A DNA stretch of 64,000 bases from Lachnospiraceae bacterium P6A3 (GCA_000702085.1 KL370861.1:808911-872910); one strand, 5' to 3'; positions 25,251 to 35,645 are shown, counted from the first letter of the stretch. Numbers and translations: made by a program. The notes: generated by a model not told the origin, from the letters alone.

Positions 25251-27137
25251 TTAATTACCATTCTTGACAACACCGGGGCAAATGCCTGCACCGAATGATG
25301 CGGCACCGCACCCGCTGCACCTTGAACGGCAATTAAAAGTAATCTCTCCGCGGGAAGCTTTTTTATATTCTTTAAGCAGAAATGCTTTGCTTACGCCGAT
25401 ATCGATAAAATCCCAGGGGAAGAGCTCATTCTTTCCTCTTTCCCTGAATGCATAGAAATCAAGTGACAGACCGCATTCATCTATTGCCTCAATCCATCTG
25501 TCATGTTTATAGTAATCGGACCAGGCATCATAAATGCCGCCTTTTTCATATACTTTCCTGATTACAGCGGAAACCTTTCTGTCTCCGCGGGCAAGAAGTG
25601 CCTCAATTACACTTGTATCCGCATCGTGCCAGTTATAATGGATTCTCTTCTGGTTAAGCTGGTTTGCTATGCCTCTGCGGCATACATAGGCTTTTCTTAT
25701 AAACTCATCCTGGGTACACTGAGGTGCCCACTGAAAAGCGGTAAAAGGCTTGGGAACAAAAAAGGATGTACTTACAGTGATGGATATGGGACCGTTGGTC
25801 CTCTTATCCTTGGGAACCATTTCAAAAAACTCTGCAGCTACTTTATTTGCAAGGTCTCCGATTCCTTCAATATCCTCATCGGTTTCAAAAGGATGACCCA
25901 GCATAAAATAGAACTTAAACTTAGTCCATCCTCCCTGAATTGCCTGGCCCGCACCGGATAAAATGTCCTCCTCCGTAAGACCTTTATTTATAACATTCCT
26001 GAGTCTCTGCGAACCTGCCTCGGGGGCGAAGGTAACGGAAGATTTCTTGATATCTTCAACTTTGTTCATGACATCAAGAGAAAAAGCATCTATACGGAGT
26101 GAAGGAAGAGTTATATTAACTTTTCTTTTGCTGCACTCTTCTATCAGATTATCCAGCAGTTCGGGAAGATGAGTATAATCGGAGGAAGAAAGGGAACTGA
26201 GTGAAACTTCTTCGTAACCGGTTGAATCAAGCATGGCGTATACGGTTTCAAGAAGCTTTTCAACGCTCCTCTCACGAACAGGGCGATATAGTTCTCCCGC
26301 CTGACAGAATCTGCACCCTCTTATACATCCTCTCATAATCTCCAGAACAACTCTGTCCTGAATACATCTGATATAAGGAACTACAGGCTTTTTTGGGTAA
26401 TATGTATCATCAAGATTCTTAACCACTTCCTTACGTACTTTTGAGGGAACACCTTCCATTGATGGTTCAAAGGATTTAAGCGTTCCGTCGTCGTTATAAG
26501 TAACATTATAGAATCTTGGAACATAAAGTCCGGGAATGGATGCTGCCTTTACCAGAAAATCGTCACGTGAATAACCCTCATCCTTACACTTCTCATACAG
26601 ATCAAGAAGTTCACGATATCTGGTTTCGCCTTCACCTATATAAAAGATATCGAAAAAATCGGCAATAGGCTCCGGATTATATGTGCAGGGACCACCGCCT
26701 ATAACAATGGGATCGTCGTTAGTACGGTCTTTTGATTCCAGAGGAATTCCGGACAGATCCAACACCTGTAATATATTTGTGTAACACATCTCATACTGAA
26801 TCGTAATACCCAGAAAATCAGCATTTTTAACAGGTTCCTGAGATTCCAGCATAAAAAGAGGTATATTCTTTTCACGCATGATCTTATCAAGATCCACCCA
26901 TGGCGAATAAACTCTTTCGCACCATACATCATCAAAAGAGTTAAACATATCGTAGAGTATCTGGATCCCCAGATGGCTCATTCCTATCTCATATACATCG
27001 GGAAAGCACATCGCAAAACGGACCCTGACGGAATCAGGGTCCTTTATGCATGAATTGACTTCGTGCCCGATATAACGTTCAGGTTTTTCCACTGACATTA
27101 ATATGTCATTCGATAAAAACAGATTATCCTGACTCAT
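25251..27137 (-). CDS. TIGR03960 family B12-binding/radical SAM protein
   Basis: 628 residues. An N-terminal B12-binding-like domain (MSHLGIQILYDMFN, VIGGGPCTYNPEPIADFFD) is followed by a radical SAM core with the cluster motif GCIRGCRFCQAG. The C-terminus has another Cys-rich patch (CRSRCSGCGAASFGAGICPG), probably an additional Fe-S site. Its exact substrate is not established. It starts 3 bases after the hisIE stop, so it sits at the end of the histidine operon, and its usual DUF2344 partner is displaced. Confidence 0.92.
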   Translation of the reverse strand: MSQDNLFLSNDILMSVEKPERYIGHEVNSCIKDPDSVRVRFAMCFPDVYEIGMSHLGIQILYDMFNSFDDVWCERVYSPWVDLDKIMREKNIPLFMLESQEPVKNADFLGITIQYEMCYTNILQVLDLSGIPLESKDRTNDDPIVIGGGPCTYNPEPIADFFDIFYIGEGETRYRELLDLYEKCKDEGYSRDDFLVKAASIPGLYVPRFYNVTYNDDGTLKSFEPSMEGVPSKVRKEVVKNLDDTYYPKKPVVPYIRCIQDRVVLEIMRGCIRGCRFCQAGELYRPVRERSVEKLLETVYAMLDSTGYEEVSLSSLSSSDYTHLPELLDNLIEECSKRKVNITLPSLRIDAFSLDVMNKVEDIKKSSVTFAPEAGSQRLRNVINKGLTEEDILSGAGQAIQGGWTKFKFYFMLGHPFETDEDIEGIGDLANKVAAEFFEMVPKDKRTNGPISITVSTSFFVPKPFTAFQWAPQCTQDEFIRKAYVCRRGIANQLNQKRIHYNWHDADTSVIEALLARGDRKVSAVIRKVYEKGGIYDAWSDYYKHDRWIEAIDECGLSLDFYAFRERGKNELFPWDFIDIGVSKAFLLKEYKKASRGEITFNCRSRCSGCGAASFGAGICPGVVKNGN

Positions 27138-27140
27138 ATA

Positions 27141-28514
27141 TTATCTTCCGGCTAATTCTTTGGTTACTTCTTCCCAGGAAATATCTTTCTCTGCCATAAG
27201 TACCATTAAATGATACAACAGATCACTGATCTCATAAACAGTTTCCTGATTGGAATGATTCTTTGCTGCTATGATGGTCTCCGTAGCTTCCTCTCCGACT
27301 TTCTTGAGGATCTTATCAATTCCTTTATCAAGCAGATAATTGGTATATGATCCTTCCTTGGGGTGTACTTTTCTGTCTTTAATTACATCATAAACTTTTT
27401 CAAATACAAGCAAAGGATTGGATTCGTCAACTTCATCGCTTCCGGTTATCTCATTAAAGAAACAGGATCTTGCACCTGTATGGCATGCGACACCGACCTG
27501 AGAAACCTTGGCAAGGATTGTATCTTTATCGCAGTCTGCGGTAAGCGACTTTACATACTGATAATGACCGCTGGTCTCACCCTTAACCCACTGCTCTTCG
27601 CGGCTTCTTGAATAATACGTCATAAGTCCGGTTGAGATGGTATTAAGGAATGCTTCCTCGTTCATATAAGCAAGCATCAGTACTTCGTTATTCTTATAAT
27701 CCTGCACAATGACGGGAATAAGATCGTTGGGGCCTTTCTTAAGATCTGCCCATTTGATCTTGCTCTCAAGACGTCTTACGATAATGCCGTTTTCGGTACA
27801 GATATCCTTGATTGATGAAATCTCGCCCGAGTTAATAGAAATAACATTACCTGTTACGCCTGCAACGGAATCCTTCTTAAGGAACTCTATGATCTTGTTA
27901 AATGCAAGATCCTTGGCACTGATGATAATCGGAAGATTTATATCTCCTTCAATGACATCAAGCGCATGTATATTCTTAAGAAGTACACCGGAGCAATACT
28001 TTACGGCGTATTCGGCAACGCTTCCCGTATCTTTATCATCTCCGGAATGATAGTTGGTATCAGTACCGATAAGAAGACTCCTGTCGAGAGTTTCAACCTG
28101 AGTAGTAAGTGTCTGGGGGAAAGATACCGCAGCATACACTTTATCCCTTCCGAATCTTCCGCTTGCTGCGGATGTAAGAAGGATATTTACTTCTTTATCG
28201 TAATCGAGAATAACCTTGGAGCATCCTGCATAAATCAGCTTCTTAACATCTTCAAGACGTTTGATGTTTCCGGTAGCATATACGGGAACTTCGCTGTCTC
28301 CGCATATTGCACGGATTACTTTAAGAGCTTCATCATGTGCTTCGTCTCCCATGCCTTCGGAAAGATCATAAATGATGATGCCGTCTGCAAGATCCCTGCA
28401 GAATTTCATGGCAAGGGAATAGGCATCAGCCTCAATAATGGAATCATCCTCATCAGATACCACAGCACTTCCGTTCTTCAGATAAATGCAGGGCAGAAAT
28501 TTTTTTACGTACAT
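27141..28514 (-). CDS. hisIE: HisIE with an N-terminal degenerate HisA/HisF-like barrel
   Basis: 457 residues in three parts. Residues about 252-355 are HisI (phosphoribosyl-AMP cyclohydrolase; [25 protein letters not shown]) and about 365-457 HisE (phosphoribosyl-ATP pyrophosphatase; [15 protein letters not shown]). Residues 1-245 follow the HisA/HisF half-barrel pattern but lack both catalytic Asp: the first position is Tyr11 in CIYLKNG and the second is His183 in LLKNIH. So the barrel is probably not an enzyme. Typical HisIE is about 200-230 residues. It overlaps hisB by one base. Confidence 0.9.
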   Translation of the reverse strand: MYVKKFLPCIYLKNGSAVVSDEDDSIIEADAYSLAMKFCRDLADGIIIYDLSEGMGDEAHDEALKVIRAICGDSEVPVYATGNIKRLEDVKKLIYAGCSKVILDYDKEVNILLTSAASGRFGRDKVYAAVSFPQTLTTQVETLDRSLLIGTDTNYHSGDDKDTGSVAEYAVKYCSGVLLKNIHALDVIEGDINLPIIISAKDLAFNKIIEFLKKDSVAGVTGNVISINSGEISSIKDICTENGIIVRRLESKIKWADLKKGPNDLIPVIVQDYKNNEVLMLAYMNEEAFLNTISTGLMTYYSRSREEQWVKGETSGHYQYVKSLTADCDKDTILAKVSQVGVACHTGARSCFFNEITGSDEVDESNPLLVFEKVYDVIKDRKVHPKEGSYTNYLLDKGIDKILKKVGEEATETIIAAKNHSNQETVYEISDLLYHLMVLMAEKDISWEEVTKELAGR

Positions 28515-29113
28515 TACAGAGCTCCTTTCGTTGAGAGAACTCCTGTGATTCTGGGATCGTTTGTTGTAGCCATATCAAGTGCTTTTGCAAAAGCCTTAAA
28601 CATAGCCTCGGTTACGTGATGCGCATTTCCGTCGGATAAAACCTTAAAGTGCAGGTTCATGCCTGCGGAATAGCTTATGGCATAGAAAAACTCTTTAATA
28701 AGCTCGGTATCAAGGTCGCCTATCATGGGGACTTTGTAATCATACTCAAAACCGAGATAAGGTCTGTCGCAAAGATCTATACTGCAAAGTACCAATACTT
28801 CGTCCATGGGAAGAACAAAGTATCCGTATCTGTTGATACCCTTTTTATCTCCGATAGCTTTTTTTATAGCATTTCCGAGAACAATTCCGGTATCTTCAAC
28901 ACTGTGATGACCGTCCACATATAGATCACCGTTTACGGTACATTTAATATCAAACAATCCGTGCTTTGCAAATGCGGAGAGCATGTGATCAAAGAAACCG
29001 ATTCCGGTGTTTATTGAATTTTTTCCGGTTCCGTCAATATTAAGGCTTATTTTGATATCGGTTTCTCCGGTCTTTCTGGAAACATCTGCTTTTCTTATTT
29101 TCTTTGCAGGCAT
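28514..29113 (-). CDS. hisB: Imidazoleglycerol-phosphate dehydratase
   Basis: 199 residues, monofunctional HisB, sixth step of histidine synthesis. The two metal-binding His-rich motifs are present ([14 protein letters not shown] and [15 protein letters not shown]), as is the N-terminal GFFDHML. AAAGGAGAC precedes the ATG. The stop overlaps the hisIE start. Confidence 0.96.
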   Translation of the reverse strand: MPAKKIRKADVSRKTGETDIKISLNIDGTGKNSINTGIGFFDHMLSAFAKHGLFDIKCTVNGDLYVDGHHSVEDTGIVLGNAIKKAIGDKKGINRYGYFVLPMDEVLVLCSIDLCDRPYLGFEYDYKVPMIGDLDTELIKEFFYAISYSAGMNLHFKVLSDGNAHHVTEAMFKAFAKALDMATTNDPRITGVLSTKGAL

Positions 29114-29127
29114 ATATAGTCTCCTTT

Positions 29128-30420
29128 TCAGTCCTCAAAACGGACCTTTATACTGTTGGCGTGAGCCGTAAGTCCTTCATTATTGGCAAAGAGCTGAATC
29201 TTCTTGGAATCACGCTCAAGTGCTTCCTTTGAATAGTATATAACGGAACTCTTTTTAATGAAATCATCAACATTAACGGGGCTGAAAAATCTTGCGGTTC
29301 CGTTTGTGGGAAGTATGTGATTGGGGCCGGCAAAATAATCTCCGAGAGGTTCGGATGAATATTCACCAAGGAAAATTGCACCGGCATTTCTGATCTTTGT
29401 CATTACCTCAAAAGGATTTGCGGTAAGAATTTCCAGGTGCTCGCTTGCAACGGTATTTACGGTATCGATTGCTTCATCCATATTGTTTGCAATAAGGATA
29501 TATCCGTAATTGTCGAGGGATTTTCTGATAATATCGGCTCTGGAAAGAGTCTTGAGATATTCTTCTATTTCCCCGTTGACTTTATCCGCAAGAGTTTTGT
29601 CGGTAGTTACAAGTATAGCGCTTGCAAGCTCATCGTGCTCTGCCTGACTGAGAAGATCTGCGGCAACGTAGTGTGCATTTGCGGTTTCGTCCGCAAGAAC
29701 CATAACTTCGGAAGGACCTGCTATGGAATCGATACTTACGAATCCATAAACTGCTTTCTTGGCAAGAGCTACAAAGATATTACCGGGTCCTGTGATCTTA
29801 TAAACCTTGGGGATGGATTCCGTGCCGAAAGCCATGGCTCCGATGGCCTGAGCACCGCCTGCTCTGTAGATTTCATCAGCACCTGCTATATCAGCGGCAA
29901 CAAGAGTTCCGGGATCGATCACTCCGGTCTTTCCGGGAGGGGTGCACATGATAATCCTGTCCACTCCGGCAACTTTTGCGGGAACAATATTCATAAGAAC
30001 GGATGAAGGATAAGCTGCTTTGCCGCCGGGCACATATACACCAAGTCTTTCGATGGCGGTAATCTTCATGCCGAGCATGGTACCGTCAGCCTTTGTCTCA
30101 AACCAGCTGTTTCGAAGCTGCTTTTCGTGGAACTCTCTGATATTTGCTGCGGCTTCTTTAAGAACTTCAATATACTCTTTATCAAGCTTGGTATAAGCTT
30201 CTTCTATCTCTGCTCTGGTTACTTTTATATTCTCCGGAGTTAAAGTGAATCCGTCAAACTTGGAAGTGTAGTCAAAAAGAGCCTTGTCTCCGTTTTCACG
30301 GATGTTTGCAAGTATTTCATTTACTGTTGATTCATATTCCGTATACTGCGCCGGTGAACGTTTTAAAAGTGCACTCTGTATCTCGGCTATTGAATCCGGA
30401 GTTAAATTTACTATTTTCAT
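29128..30420 (-). CDS. hisD: Histidinol dehydrogenase
   Basis: 430 residues; oxidises histidinol to histidine with NAD in two steps. Conserved segments seen: YVPGGKAAYPSSVLMN, GAQAIGAMAFGT, KITGPGNIFVALAKK, DSIAGPSEVMVLAD, SQAEHDELASAIL and the late GPNHILPT. Length is typical. It is in line with hisG upstream and hisB downstream, spaced 14-15 bases. Confidence 0.97.
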   Translation of the reverse strand: MKIVNLTPDSIAEIQSALLKRSPAQYTEYESTVNEILANIRENGDKALFDYTSKFDGFTLTPENIKVTRAEIEEAYTKLDKEYIEVLKEAAANIREFHEKQLRNSWFETKADGTMLGMKITAIERLGVYVPGGKAAYPSSVLMNIVPAKVAGVDRIIMCTPPGKTGVIDPGTLVAADIAGADEIYRAGGAQAIGAMAFGTESIPKVYKITGPGNIFVALAKKAVYGFVSIDSIAGPSEVMVLADETANAHYVAADLLSQAEHDELASAILVTTDKTLADKVNGEIEEYLKTLSRADIIRKSLDNYGYILIANNMDEAIDTVNTVASEHLEILTANPFEVMTKIRNAGAIFLGEYSSEPLGDYFAGPNHILPTNGTARFFSPVNVDDFIKKSSVIYYSKEALERDSKKIQLFANNEGLTAHANSIKVRFED

Positions 30421-30435
30421 ATATGCCTCCCGATC

Positions 30436-31083
30436 TTATAACTGTTCCTTAAGTTTAAGTACAAGTTCCTTGATCCTGTCTCCTTTAAGCTGCATGCTTA
30501 CAGGGTTTACGATCATTCTTGCGGAAAGCGGACATATCTCTTCAAGAACTTCAAGTCCGTTTTCTTTCAGGGTGGAACCTGTTTCCACGATATCGACGAT
30601 AACATCGGCAAGTCCTACTATGGGACCCAGTTCAACACTTCCGTTAAGCTTGATGATATCGACTGTCTGGTTCTTTTTATTATTAAAATACTCCTTGGCT
30701 ATAACGGGGTATTTGCTGGCAACTCGGATTCTCTCATGATGGAGAAGCTTATCTGCGGCAGAATGCGGACCACATACACACATTCTGCATTTTCCGAAAC
30801 CGAGATCCAATATTTCATATACATTGCGGTTTTCTTCGAGGATCGTATCTCTTCCAACCACTCCGATGTCAGCGGAACCGTATTCGACATAAGTGGGAAC
30901 ATCGGGACCCTTGGAGAGGAAAAACCTTGTCTTGGTCTCTTCACTGGTGAAAATAAGCTTTCTCGAAGAAGGATCCTTCATCTCTTCACACGTAATACCG
31001 ATCTTCTCGAAAAGCTCCATCGTTTTATTTGATAAACGGCCCTTGCCGAGGGCAAATGTAAGATAATCGTCGTAGCTGTTCAT
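30436..31083 (-). CDS. hisG: ATP phosphoribosyltransferase, short form
   Basis: 215 residues, the catalytic-only HisG that needs HisZ for activity and histidine inhibition. Visible: FALGKGRLSNKTMELF, YGSADIGVVGRDTILE and the PRPP-loop region DIVETGSTLKENGL. The C-terminal regulatory domain of long HisG is absent, consistent with hisZ directly upstream. Confidence 0.96.
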   Translation of the reverse strand: MNSYDDYLTFALGKGRLSNKTMELFEKIGITCEEMKDPSSRKLIFTSEETKTRFFLSKGPDVPTYVEYGSADIGVVGRDTILEENRNVYEILDLGFGKCRMCVCGPHSAADKLLHHERIRVASKYPVIAKEYFNNKKNQTVDIIKLNGSVELGPIVGLADVIVDIVETGSTLKENGLEVLEEICPLSARMIVNPVSMQLKGDRIKELVLKLKEQL

Positions 31084-31090
31084 AATATCC

Positions 31091-32221
31091 TCACTTCTGT
31101 GCGCAAACAGCGGCTCTTCCGCCTTTTGTTCTTATATCTGCTGCTTTTTTTACCGCTTCTTCATAGGAATGGTTATCACCTTCCTTATAGAAGATTTCTT
31201 CAACGGCAGTTGCATCAGGGAATGAAAAGCCCTGTCTTTCAAGAAGCTTTTCAACTTCATCCGGCAAAATAACAAATCCTACGGCTGCCGCGTTTTTTCC
31301 GAAATACGATAACAGAGAGTCGTATCTGCCACCCATTGCAATCGGTGAACCTGCACCCAAAGCAAAGGCTTTAAAAACAATACCGGTATAATACTGATAC
31401 TTTGAAAGCATACCCAGATCGAATGAAACATATTTTTCATAACCGCGTATCTTCAGAAGTTCAAAGAGTTTGCGCAGTCTTTCGATGGCATTTTTTGAGA
31501 TTTCGTTTCCGGCGGATGAAGAAAGCTCGGCAAGCATAGAATGGTCTGCAAATGTATCCGTGATGCGGAGAAGTTTATCTCTCATCTCATCGCTTATATC
31601 ACATCTGCCCAGAAGATCCGATGCGGCAATGGGATTTTTGGATGAGATCAGATCCCTCAGATCGGTTTCTTCTTCGTAAGAAAGCTTAGCTTCCCTGCAA
31701 AGACCTTTAAAATAATCAACTTCCCCGATGGAAACCCTGAAGTTTTCAAGTCCCGTCCTGAGAAGACTTTCAATCAGAAGGGATACCATTTCGGCATCGG
31801 CCTGAACGCTGCCGTCTCCGATAAGCTCGGCTCCTTCCTGTGTTATCTCGGAATACTTGCCCTGCAATGAGGAAATATTCTGGAATGTGGAGCCGATGTA
31901 TGAAAATCTCAAAGCTCTGTCTTCATCCATGAAATATTTTGCGGCGCATCTTGCTATAGATGGAGTAAAATCCGGGCGAAGTGCCAGGGTTTCGTTTTCC
32001 TTATCGAAGAACTTATAAAGCTCTCTGGAAGGTATGGTTCCCACCTCCTTGGAGAAAACATCAAAATATTCAAAAGAGGGAGTCTGGATATCGGTATATC
32101 CGTATGAAGAAATGACATCGGAAATAGTCTTTCTTACAAACTTGATATTGTCATATTCTTTGCCGTAGATGTCCCTGACTCCGTCGGGCGTATGAAGCAG
32201 ATTATTCTTGAAATTACTCAT
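31091..32221 (-). CDS. hisZ: ATP phosphoribosyltransferase regulatory subunit
   Basis: 376 residues, a catalytically inactive HisRS-like protein that assembles with short HisG. Class II synthetase motifs are recognisable (TPSFEYFDVFSKE, LRPDFTPSIAR, FDLGMLSKYQYYTGIVF, MGGRYDSLL). First gene of the histidine operon; it starts 192 bases from a divergent gene, and the gap holds an array of TGCTAA repeats likely to be its operator. Confidence 0.93.
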   Translation of the reverse strand: MSNFKNNLLHTPDGVRDIYGKEYDNIKFVRKTISDVISSYGYTDIQTPSFEYFDVFSKEVGTIPSRELYKFFDKENETLALRPDFTPSIARCAAKYFMDEDRALRFSYIGSTFQNISSLQGKYSEITQEGAELIGDGSVQADAEMVSLLIESLLRTGLENFRVSIGEVDYFKGLCREAKLSYEEETDLRDLISSKNPIAASDLLGRCDISDEMRDKLLRITDTFADHSMLAELSSSAGNEISKNAIERLRKLFELLKIRGYEKYVSFDLGMLSKYQYYTGIVFKAFALGAGSPIAMGGRYDSLLSYFGKNAAAVGFVILPDEVEKLLERQGFSFPDATAVEEIFYKEGDNHSYEEAVKKAADIRTKGGRAAVCAQK

Positions 32222-32260
32222 ATATATCTCACTTTATCCTTTGTTCATGATACAATACAA

Positions 32261-32320
32261 ATGTTTCACGGTTTATATGTTTCACACTTTACTATGCTAA
32301 TGTGCTAACATGCTAATATA
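32261..32320 (-). promoter_or_regulatory. Repeat array in the his operon promoter region
   Basis: Three TGCTAA copies at exact 8-base pitch (32295, 32303, 32311) are flanked by ACTAT and ATAGT, and two ATGTTTCAC copies lie 16 bases apart (32261, 32277) closer to hisZ. An 8-base pitch is what TrpR-type repressors use for tandem binding, and TrpR-family YerC-like proteins have been proposed as histidine regulators. No his leader peptide or T-box is visible. Confidence 0.5.
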
Positions 32321-32413
32321 GTGAATTATACAGACCGTTTTATAATGTGTCAACAACAAAAAACATAGTAATTATACCGCATTTTACACATTAAAGGTAT
32401 CGAAAGGATACAT

Positions 32414-33622
32414 ATGGAATCAGTATATTTCGGAAAAGAAACCTCAATAAACCTAAGTTCGGAATTTGTTCAGAAACCTCAGGATAATACTCCCAAAAGG
32501 CCCAGGGAGTACTATTTCCCCAATGAGAATACGAAAAAACTTGATTTAATTGCGTTTATATCTGCTCTTCTTGCATCAGCTGTATTGGACGGTTTTATAT
32601 TCGGCTTTGCATACCCGGCTATCATTTTCACTTTAAGAAAATCATATCCGGTTTTTAAGCTTATTACAGTTAACGAATTTCTTCTCGCAGATATCTTTGT
32701 TCTGTATGCAATTTTATTTTTAATTATATATTTTCTGATCCATAATACCGGGCGTAAAAAAGTCTATGTAAATGACAACGGAACATTCTATTTTCTTAAA
32801 ATGAATATCAGGGTAAAGACCGGAAGATCAAACAGTTCCATACATGCCAAATACGCAAGATATATTAAAAAAATAAATAAGCAGATAGAAAAAAGGGGAT
32901 TAAGGATCTTCAAGGTTCTGACAGATTGTAAAGAATCGGATAATATCCATGATGACGGGATATACTTTGCCGGATTTAACGAAAAGTCGGTAAGCGATGA
33001 AGAGTTTAAGATACCCGGCTGGTACATAAAATACGAACCAAATGCCGATTACCATAAGAATAAAATAGGCTTTGCTCTTCTGTTTTGGGTGATAAAGCTG
33101 TCATATTACGGAATTATAATGTGTTGGCTTATCAGTATCGGAAAGAGCAGACTTAATACTTTTAATGAATGCTTCGAAACTTACAGAGATGAGAGAATTG
33201 CAGCGCTTGAACCTATCGGGTACAAATACTTGGAAAGCAGCGGATATCTCGATCATACTTATGAATATCTGGAGTTTATTGATAAAACGGATAATCTGAA
33301 TAATATTGTGAGAATATATTTTGATATAACAAAAGATGGTGAAATCATAGATGATTCATATAGCTTTTTCTATGACCTGAATTACGATGAAGATATTGAT
33401 ACCATTAAAACTGCCATAAGGACTTTGTATGACGGAGATATTCCGGAACTTGACGACATAGATGAAATGATTCAAAAATACAAACTTGAGGGAACACGGC
33501 AAAGTATTAATATCTCAAACGATCACATATTTATGGGCGGAAGTATAAATGACTCATACTACGCAGATTACAGTTTATATATTAACTTCTCGGAAAAGAA
33601 TAAACTGGTTTATATCTTTTAA
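32414..33622 (+). CDS. Membrane protein of unknown function
   Basis: 402 residues, unrecognised. A polar N-terminus, two hydrophobic segments (about 46-72 and 90-112), a charged cytoplasmic region (about 115-215), a third segment (about 218-242), then an acidic C-terminal region rich in Asp, Tyr and Ile. AAAGGAT precedes the ATG. It stands alone, divergent from the histidine operon, with a terminator downstream; base composition is somewhat AT-rich. No catalytic motif is apparent. Confidence 0.75.
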   Translation: MESVYFGKETSINLSSEFVQKPQDNTPKRPREYYFPNENTKKLDLIAFISALLASAVLDGFIFGFAYPAIIFTLRKSYPVFKLITVNEFLLADIFVLYAILFLIIYFLIHNTGRKKVYVNDNGTFYFLKMNIRVKTGRSNSSIHAKYARYIKKINKQIEKRGLRIFKVLTDCKESDNIHDDGIYFAGFNEKSVSDEEFKIPGWYIKYEPNADYHKNKIGFALLFWVIKLSYYGIIMCWLISIGKSRLNTFNECFETYRDERIAALEPIGYKYLESSGYLDHTYEYLEFIDKTDNLNNIVRIYFDITKDGEIIDDSYSFFYDLNYDEDIDTIKTAIRTLYDGDIPELDDIDEMIQKYKLEGTRQSINISNDHIFMGGSINDSYYADYSLYINFSEKNKLVYIF

Positions 33623-33625
33623 TAA

Positions 33626-33656
33626 AATACTCCCCGTTCATTGAACGGGGAGTATT
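33626..33656. terminator. Strong hairpin between convergent genes
   Basis: A perfect 14-base stem (AATACTCCCCGTTC with its complement) around a 3-base loop. On the minus strand it runs into TTATT, on the plus strand into ATTATC, so it likely ends both transcripts. Confidence 0.85.
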
Positions 33657-33669
33657 ATTATCGTCATTA

Positions 33670-35604
33670 TTAAAAAGAATCAAGAAGCTGTTTTAAGGAA
33701 TCTTCTACATCCTCGGTAACCGAAGTCATCATGTTAATGGATGTAGCGGTTTCTTCGGAAGAAGCAACAAGGTTCTCTGCTCTTGAATTAACCTTTTTAA
33801 CGATATCTGCAAGTCTCTGAGACTCTTCTATCAGCTTCGTAATGGTTTCTTTGATATCCTGATTGTTCTTGTTTGAGTCATTGGCCGTTACATTTGAATT
33901 CTCGGCAAGATTCTTGATCTCATCCGCAACAACTGCAAATCCTCTGCCGGCTTCTCCTGCACGTGCTGCTTCAATAGAAGCATTAAGAGCAAGGAGGTTA
34001 GTCTGGTTGGATATTGCTATAACGTCAGCATTATTTGATTCGAGCTTATCAAGATATCCTTCGATGGTTGAAAGAACGTTACGAAGGTTTTCGGCAAACT
34101 GATCAACCTCAGCCATGTATTCGGAAATCTTACTGGTCTGCTGAGCGTTGTCATCACTGATCTTCTGGATCTGATTGATGGAATTGAGCAGATTGTTAAA
34201 GTTATCGTTTATTCCGGAACCGAGACTTTCTTTCTTTTCTACCAGTTCCTCATGTGCCTTCTGAACTTCTTCATTAAGGGCAACTGCTTTATCTTTCTCT
34301 TCATAAGCTCTGTCCTTGATATAGTGAACACAGTTACGGCGATGGCTGAATCCGTTGGCAATAGCTATAGCCATATCACGGCAGGTTTCATAACCGCAGC
34401 AGTTACAATCAATATGACGCTTTTCTTCAGTGTCTTTACGCATCTTGGCAAAGATCTGATTGATCTCGGACTCAGAAGGAATCCTAAATGCACAATCCTT
34501 GCTTCTGTCGGTATATTTTCTGATGAAATCATTAAGATTAAGATTTGCAAACTGTTTATTTAACGCCGCAAGTCTCTTTTCGGGAGTAAGCTTTCTGCCC
34601 CACGCAGACTTCTTTGATTCATTCTTGCTGTCCGCTTTGACCTTCTGGATTGTTTCAAAAACCTCCTCATCCATGGTCTTGCGGTTATCTACGCCGGTTC
34701 CGTAGAGACAGCCGTTGGTGCAGTTAAGAGCATCAATAAAAAGATACTTTGTCTTTCCGCCTTTAATTCGGTCCTTATTTCTGCGAAGATATTCATACAT
34801 ATGGTGCTCGCCTTCCATCTGACGGACCAATGCATCTTCACCGAGAAGCCAGTATACATTCTCTTTAAGACCGCCGGGCATGGGATAAATGGATCCGAGT
34901 CCGTATTCGATCTCGTCGGTATAAGGCTGTGCTCCGCTTACGGGATGAGCCTTAAGATAAGCTACGAGTTTGGAGAAAGTAAGATTATAAGATATATATC
35001 CCTGATTGTTCGGATCATCGATCTCATTCTTTTTAGCTATGCAGGGACTTATAAATGCAAACTTATCAGAAATATTAAGATATTTCCTGGCATAAACAGC
35101 AGTACACATCATAGGACTGTGAACAGGCATAAGCTTGGGAAGAAGTTCGGGAAGATATCTTTCAATATATCCCACCACGGCGGGACAAGGCTGTGATATA
35201 CCACCATAGAATTTATTCTCGGTAATGTACTTGATATAAGCCCAGGTTGTGATATCCGCACCGTAAGAAACGCTGATAAAGCGGTTAACGCCCAGCTTTT
35301 TAAGCATTCCGAGATATTTTTCGTAATCCCTGGGATAATTTGCAAGAAATGCGGGTGCGATAATAACGGAAATCTTCTGACCTCTGGTAAGATCATTAAA
35401 GAATGTTTCTACATCATCCTCGTATTCTCTCGCATCATGCTCACAGGCATCAATGCACGCACCGCACGCAATACACTTTTTAGGATCTACTTCAATTATG
35501 TTGCCTCTTTCAATTTCTTTGGCAACATTGGCTCCGGTACAGCTGCAGGCTCTGATACATTTGTTACATCCGATACATTTATCGTTTGTCTTGATCAACC
35601 CCAT
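33670..35604 (-). CDS. [FeFe]-hydrogenase-like protein with chemoreceptor signalling domain
   Basis: 644 residues, soluble. Order: two 4Fe-4S ferredoxin motifs (Cys10-20 and Cys44-54), an H-cluster-type domain (about 75-310) keeping the four ligand Cys (140 in QPCP, 188 in SPCIAKK, 295 and 299 in NCTNGC), a further Fe-S motif (Cys400-408, CNCCGYETC), a coiled coil, and a methyl-accepting signalling hairpin (about 465-640 with [19 protein letters not shown]). The proton-relay Cys before the first ligand is Pro139, pointing to sensing rather than turnover. ATG at 35604 follows GGAGG by 9 bases. Confidence 0.9.
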   Translation of the reverse strand: MGLIKTNDKCIGCNKCIRACSCTGANVAKEIERGNIIEVDPKKCIACGACIDACEHDAREYEDDVETFFNDLTRGQKISVIIAPAFLANYPRDYEKYLGMLKKLGVNRFISVSYGADITTWAYIKYITENKFYGGISQPCPAVVGYIERYLPELLPKLMPVHSPMMCTAVYARKYLNISDKFAFISPCIAKKNEIDDPNNQGYISYNLTFSKLVAYLKAHPVSGAQPYTDEIEYGLGSIYPMPGGLKENVYWLLGEDALVRQMEGEHHMYEYLRRNKDRIKGGKTKYLFIDALNCTNGCLYGTGVDNRKTMDEEVFETIQKVKADSKNESKKSAWGRKLTPEKRLAALNKQFANLNLNDFIRKYTDRSKDCAFRIPSESEINQIFAKMRKDTEEKRHIDCNCCGYETCRDMAIAIANGFSHRRNCVHYIKDRAYEEKDKAVALNEEVQKAHEELVEKKESLGSGINDNFNNLLNSINQIQKISDDNAQQTSKISEYMAEVDQFAENLRNVLSTIEGYLDKLESNNADVIAISNQTNLLALNASIEAARAGEAGRGFAVVADEIKNLAENSNVTANDSNKNNQDIKETITKLIEESQRLADIVKKVNSRAENLVASSEETATSINMMTSVTEDVEDSLKQLLDSF

Positions 35605-35645
35605 ACTATTTTCCTCCAAAATTGAAAATAGAACAACATAACGAT

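Noticed and set aside
25163-25306. 48-residue N-terminal extension of the response regulator
   Set aside because: It would run back over the radical SAM gene end and through the AT-rich gap; the ATG at 25162 has the ribosome site.
32222-32413. T-box, histidine leader peptide or CRISPR-like array before hisZ
   Set aside because: No T-box sequence or His-codon run is visible; the repeats are only 6-9 bases and better explained as operator sites.
33626-33656. Terminal inverted repeat of an insertion sequence
   Set aside because: It is a single tight hairpin with a 3-base loop between convergent genes, which fits a shared terminator.
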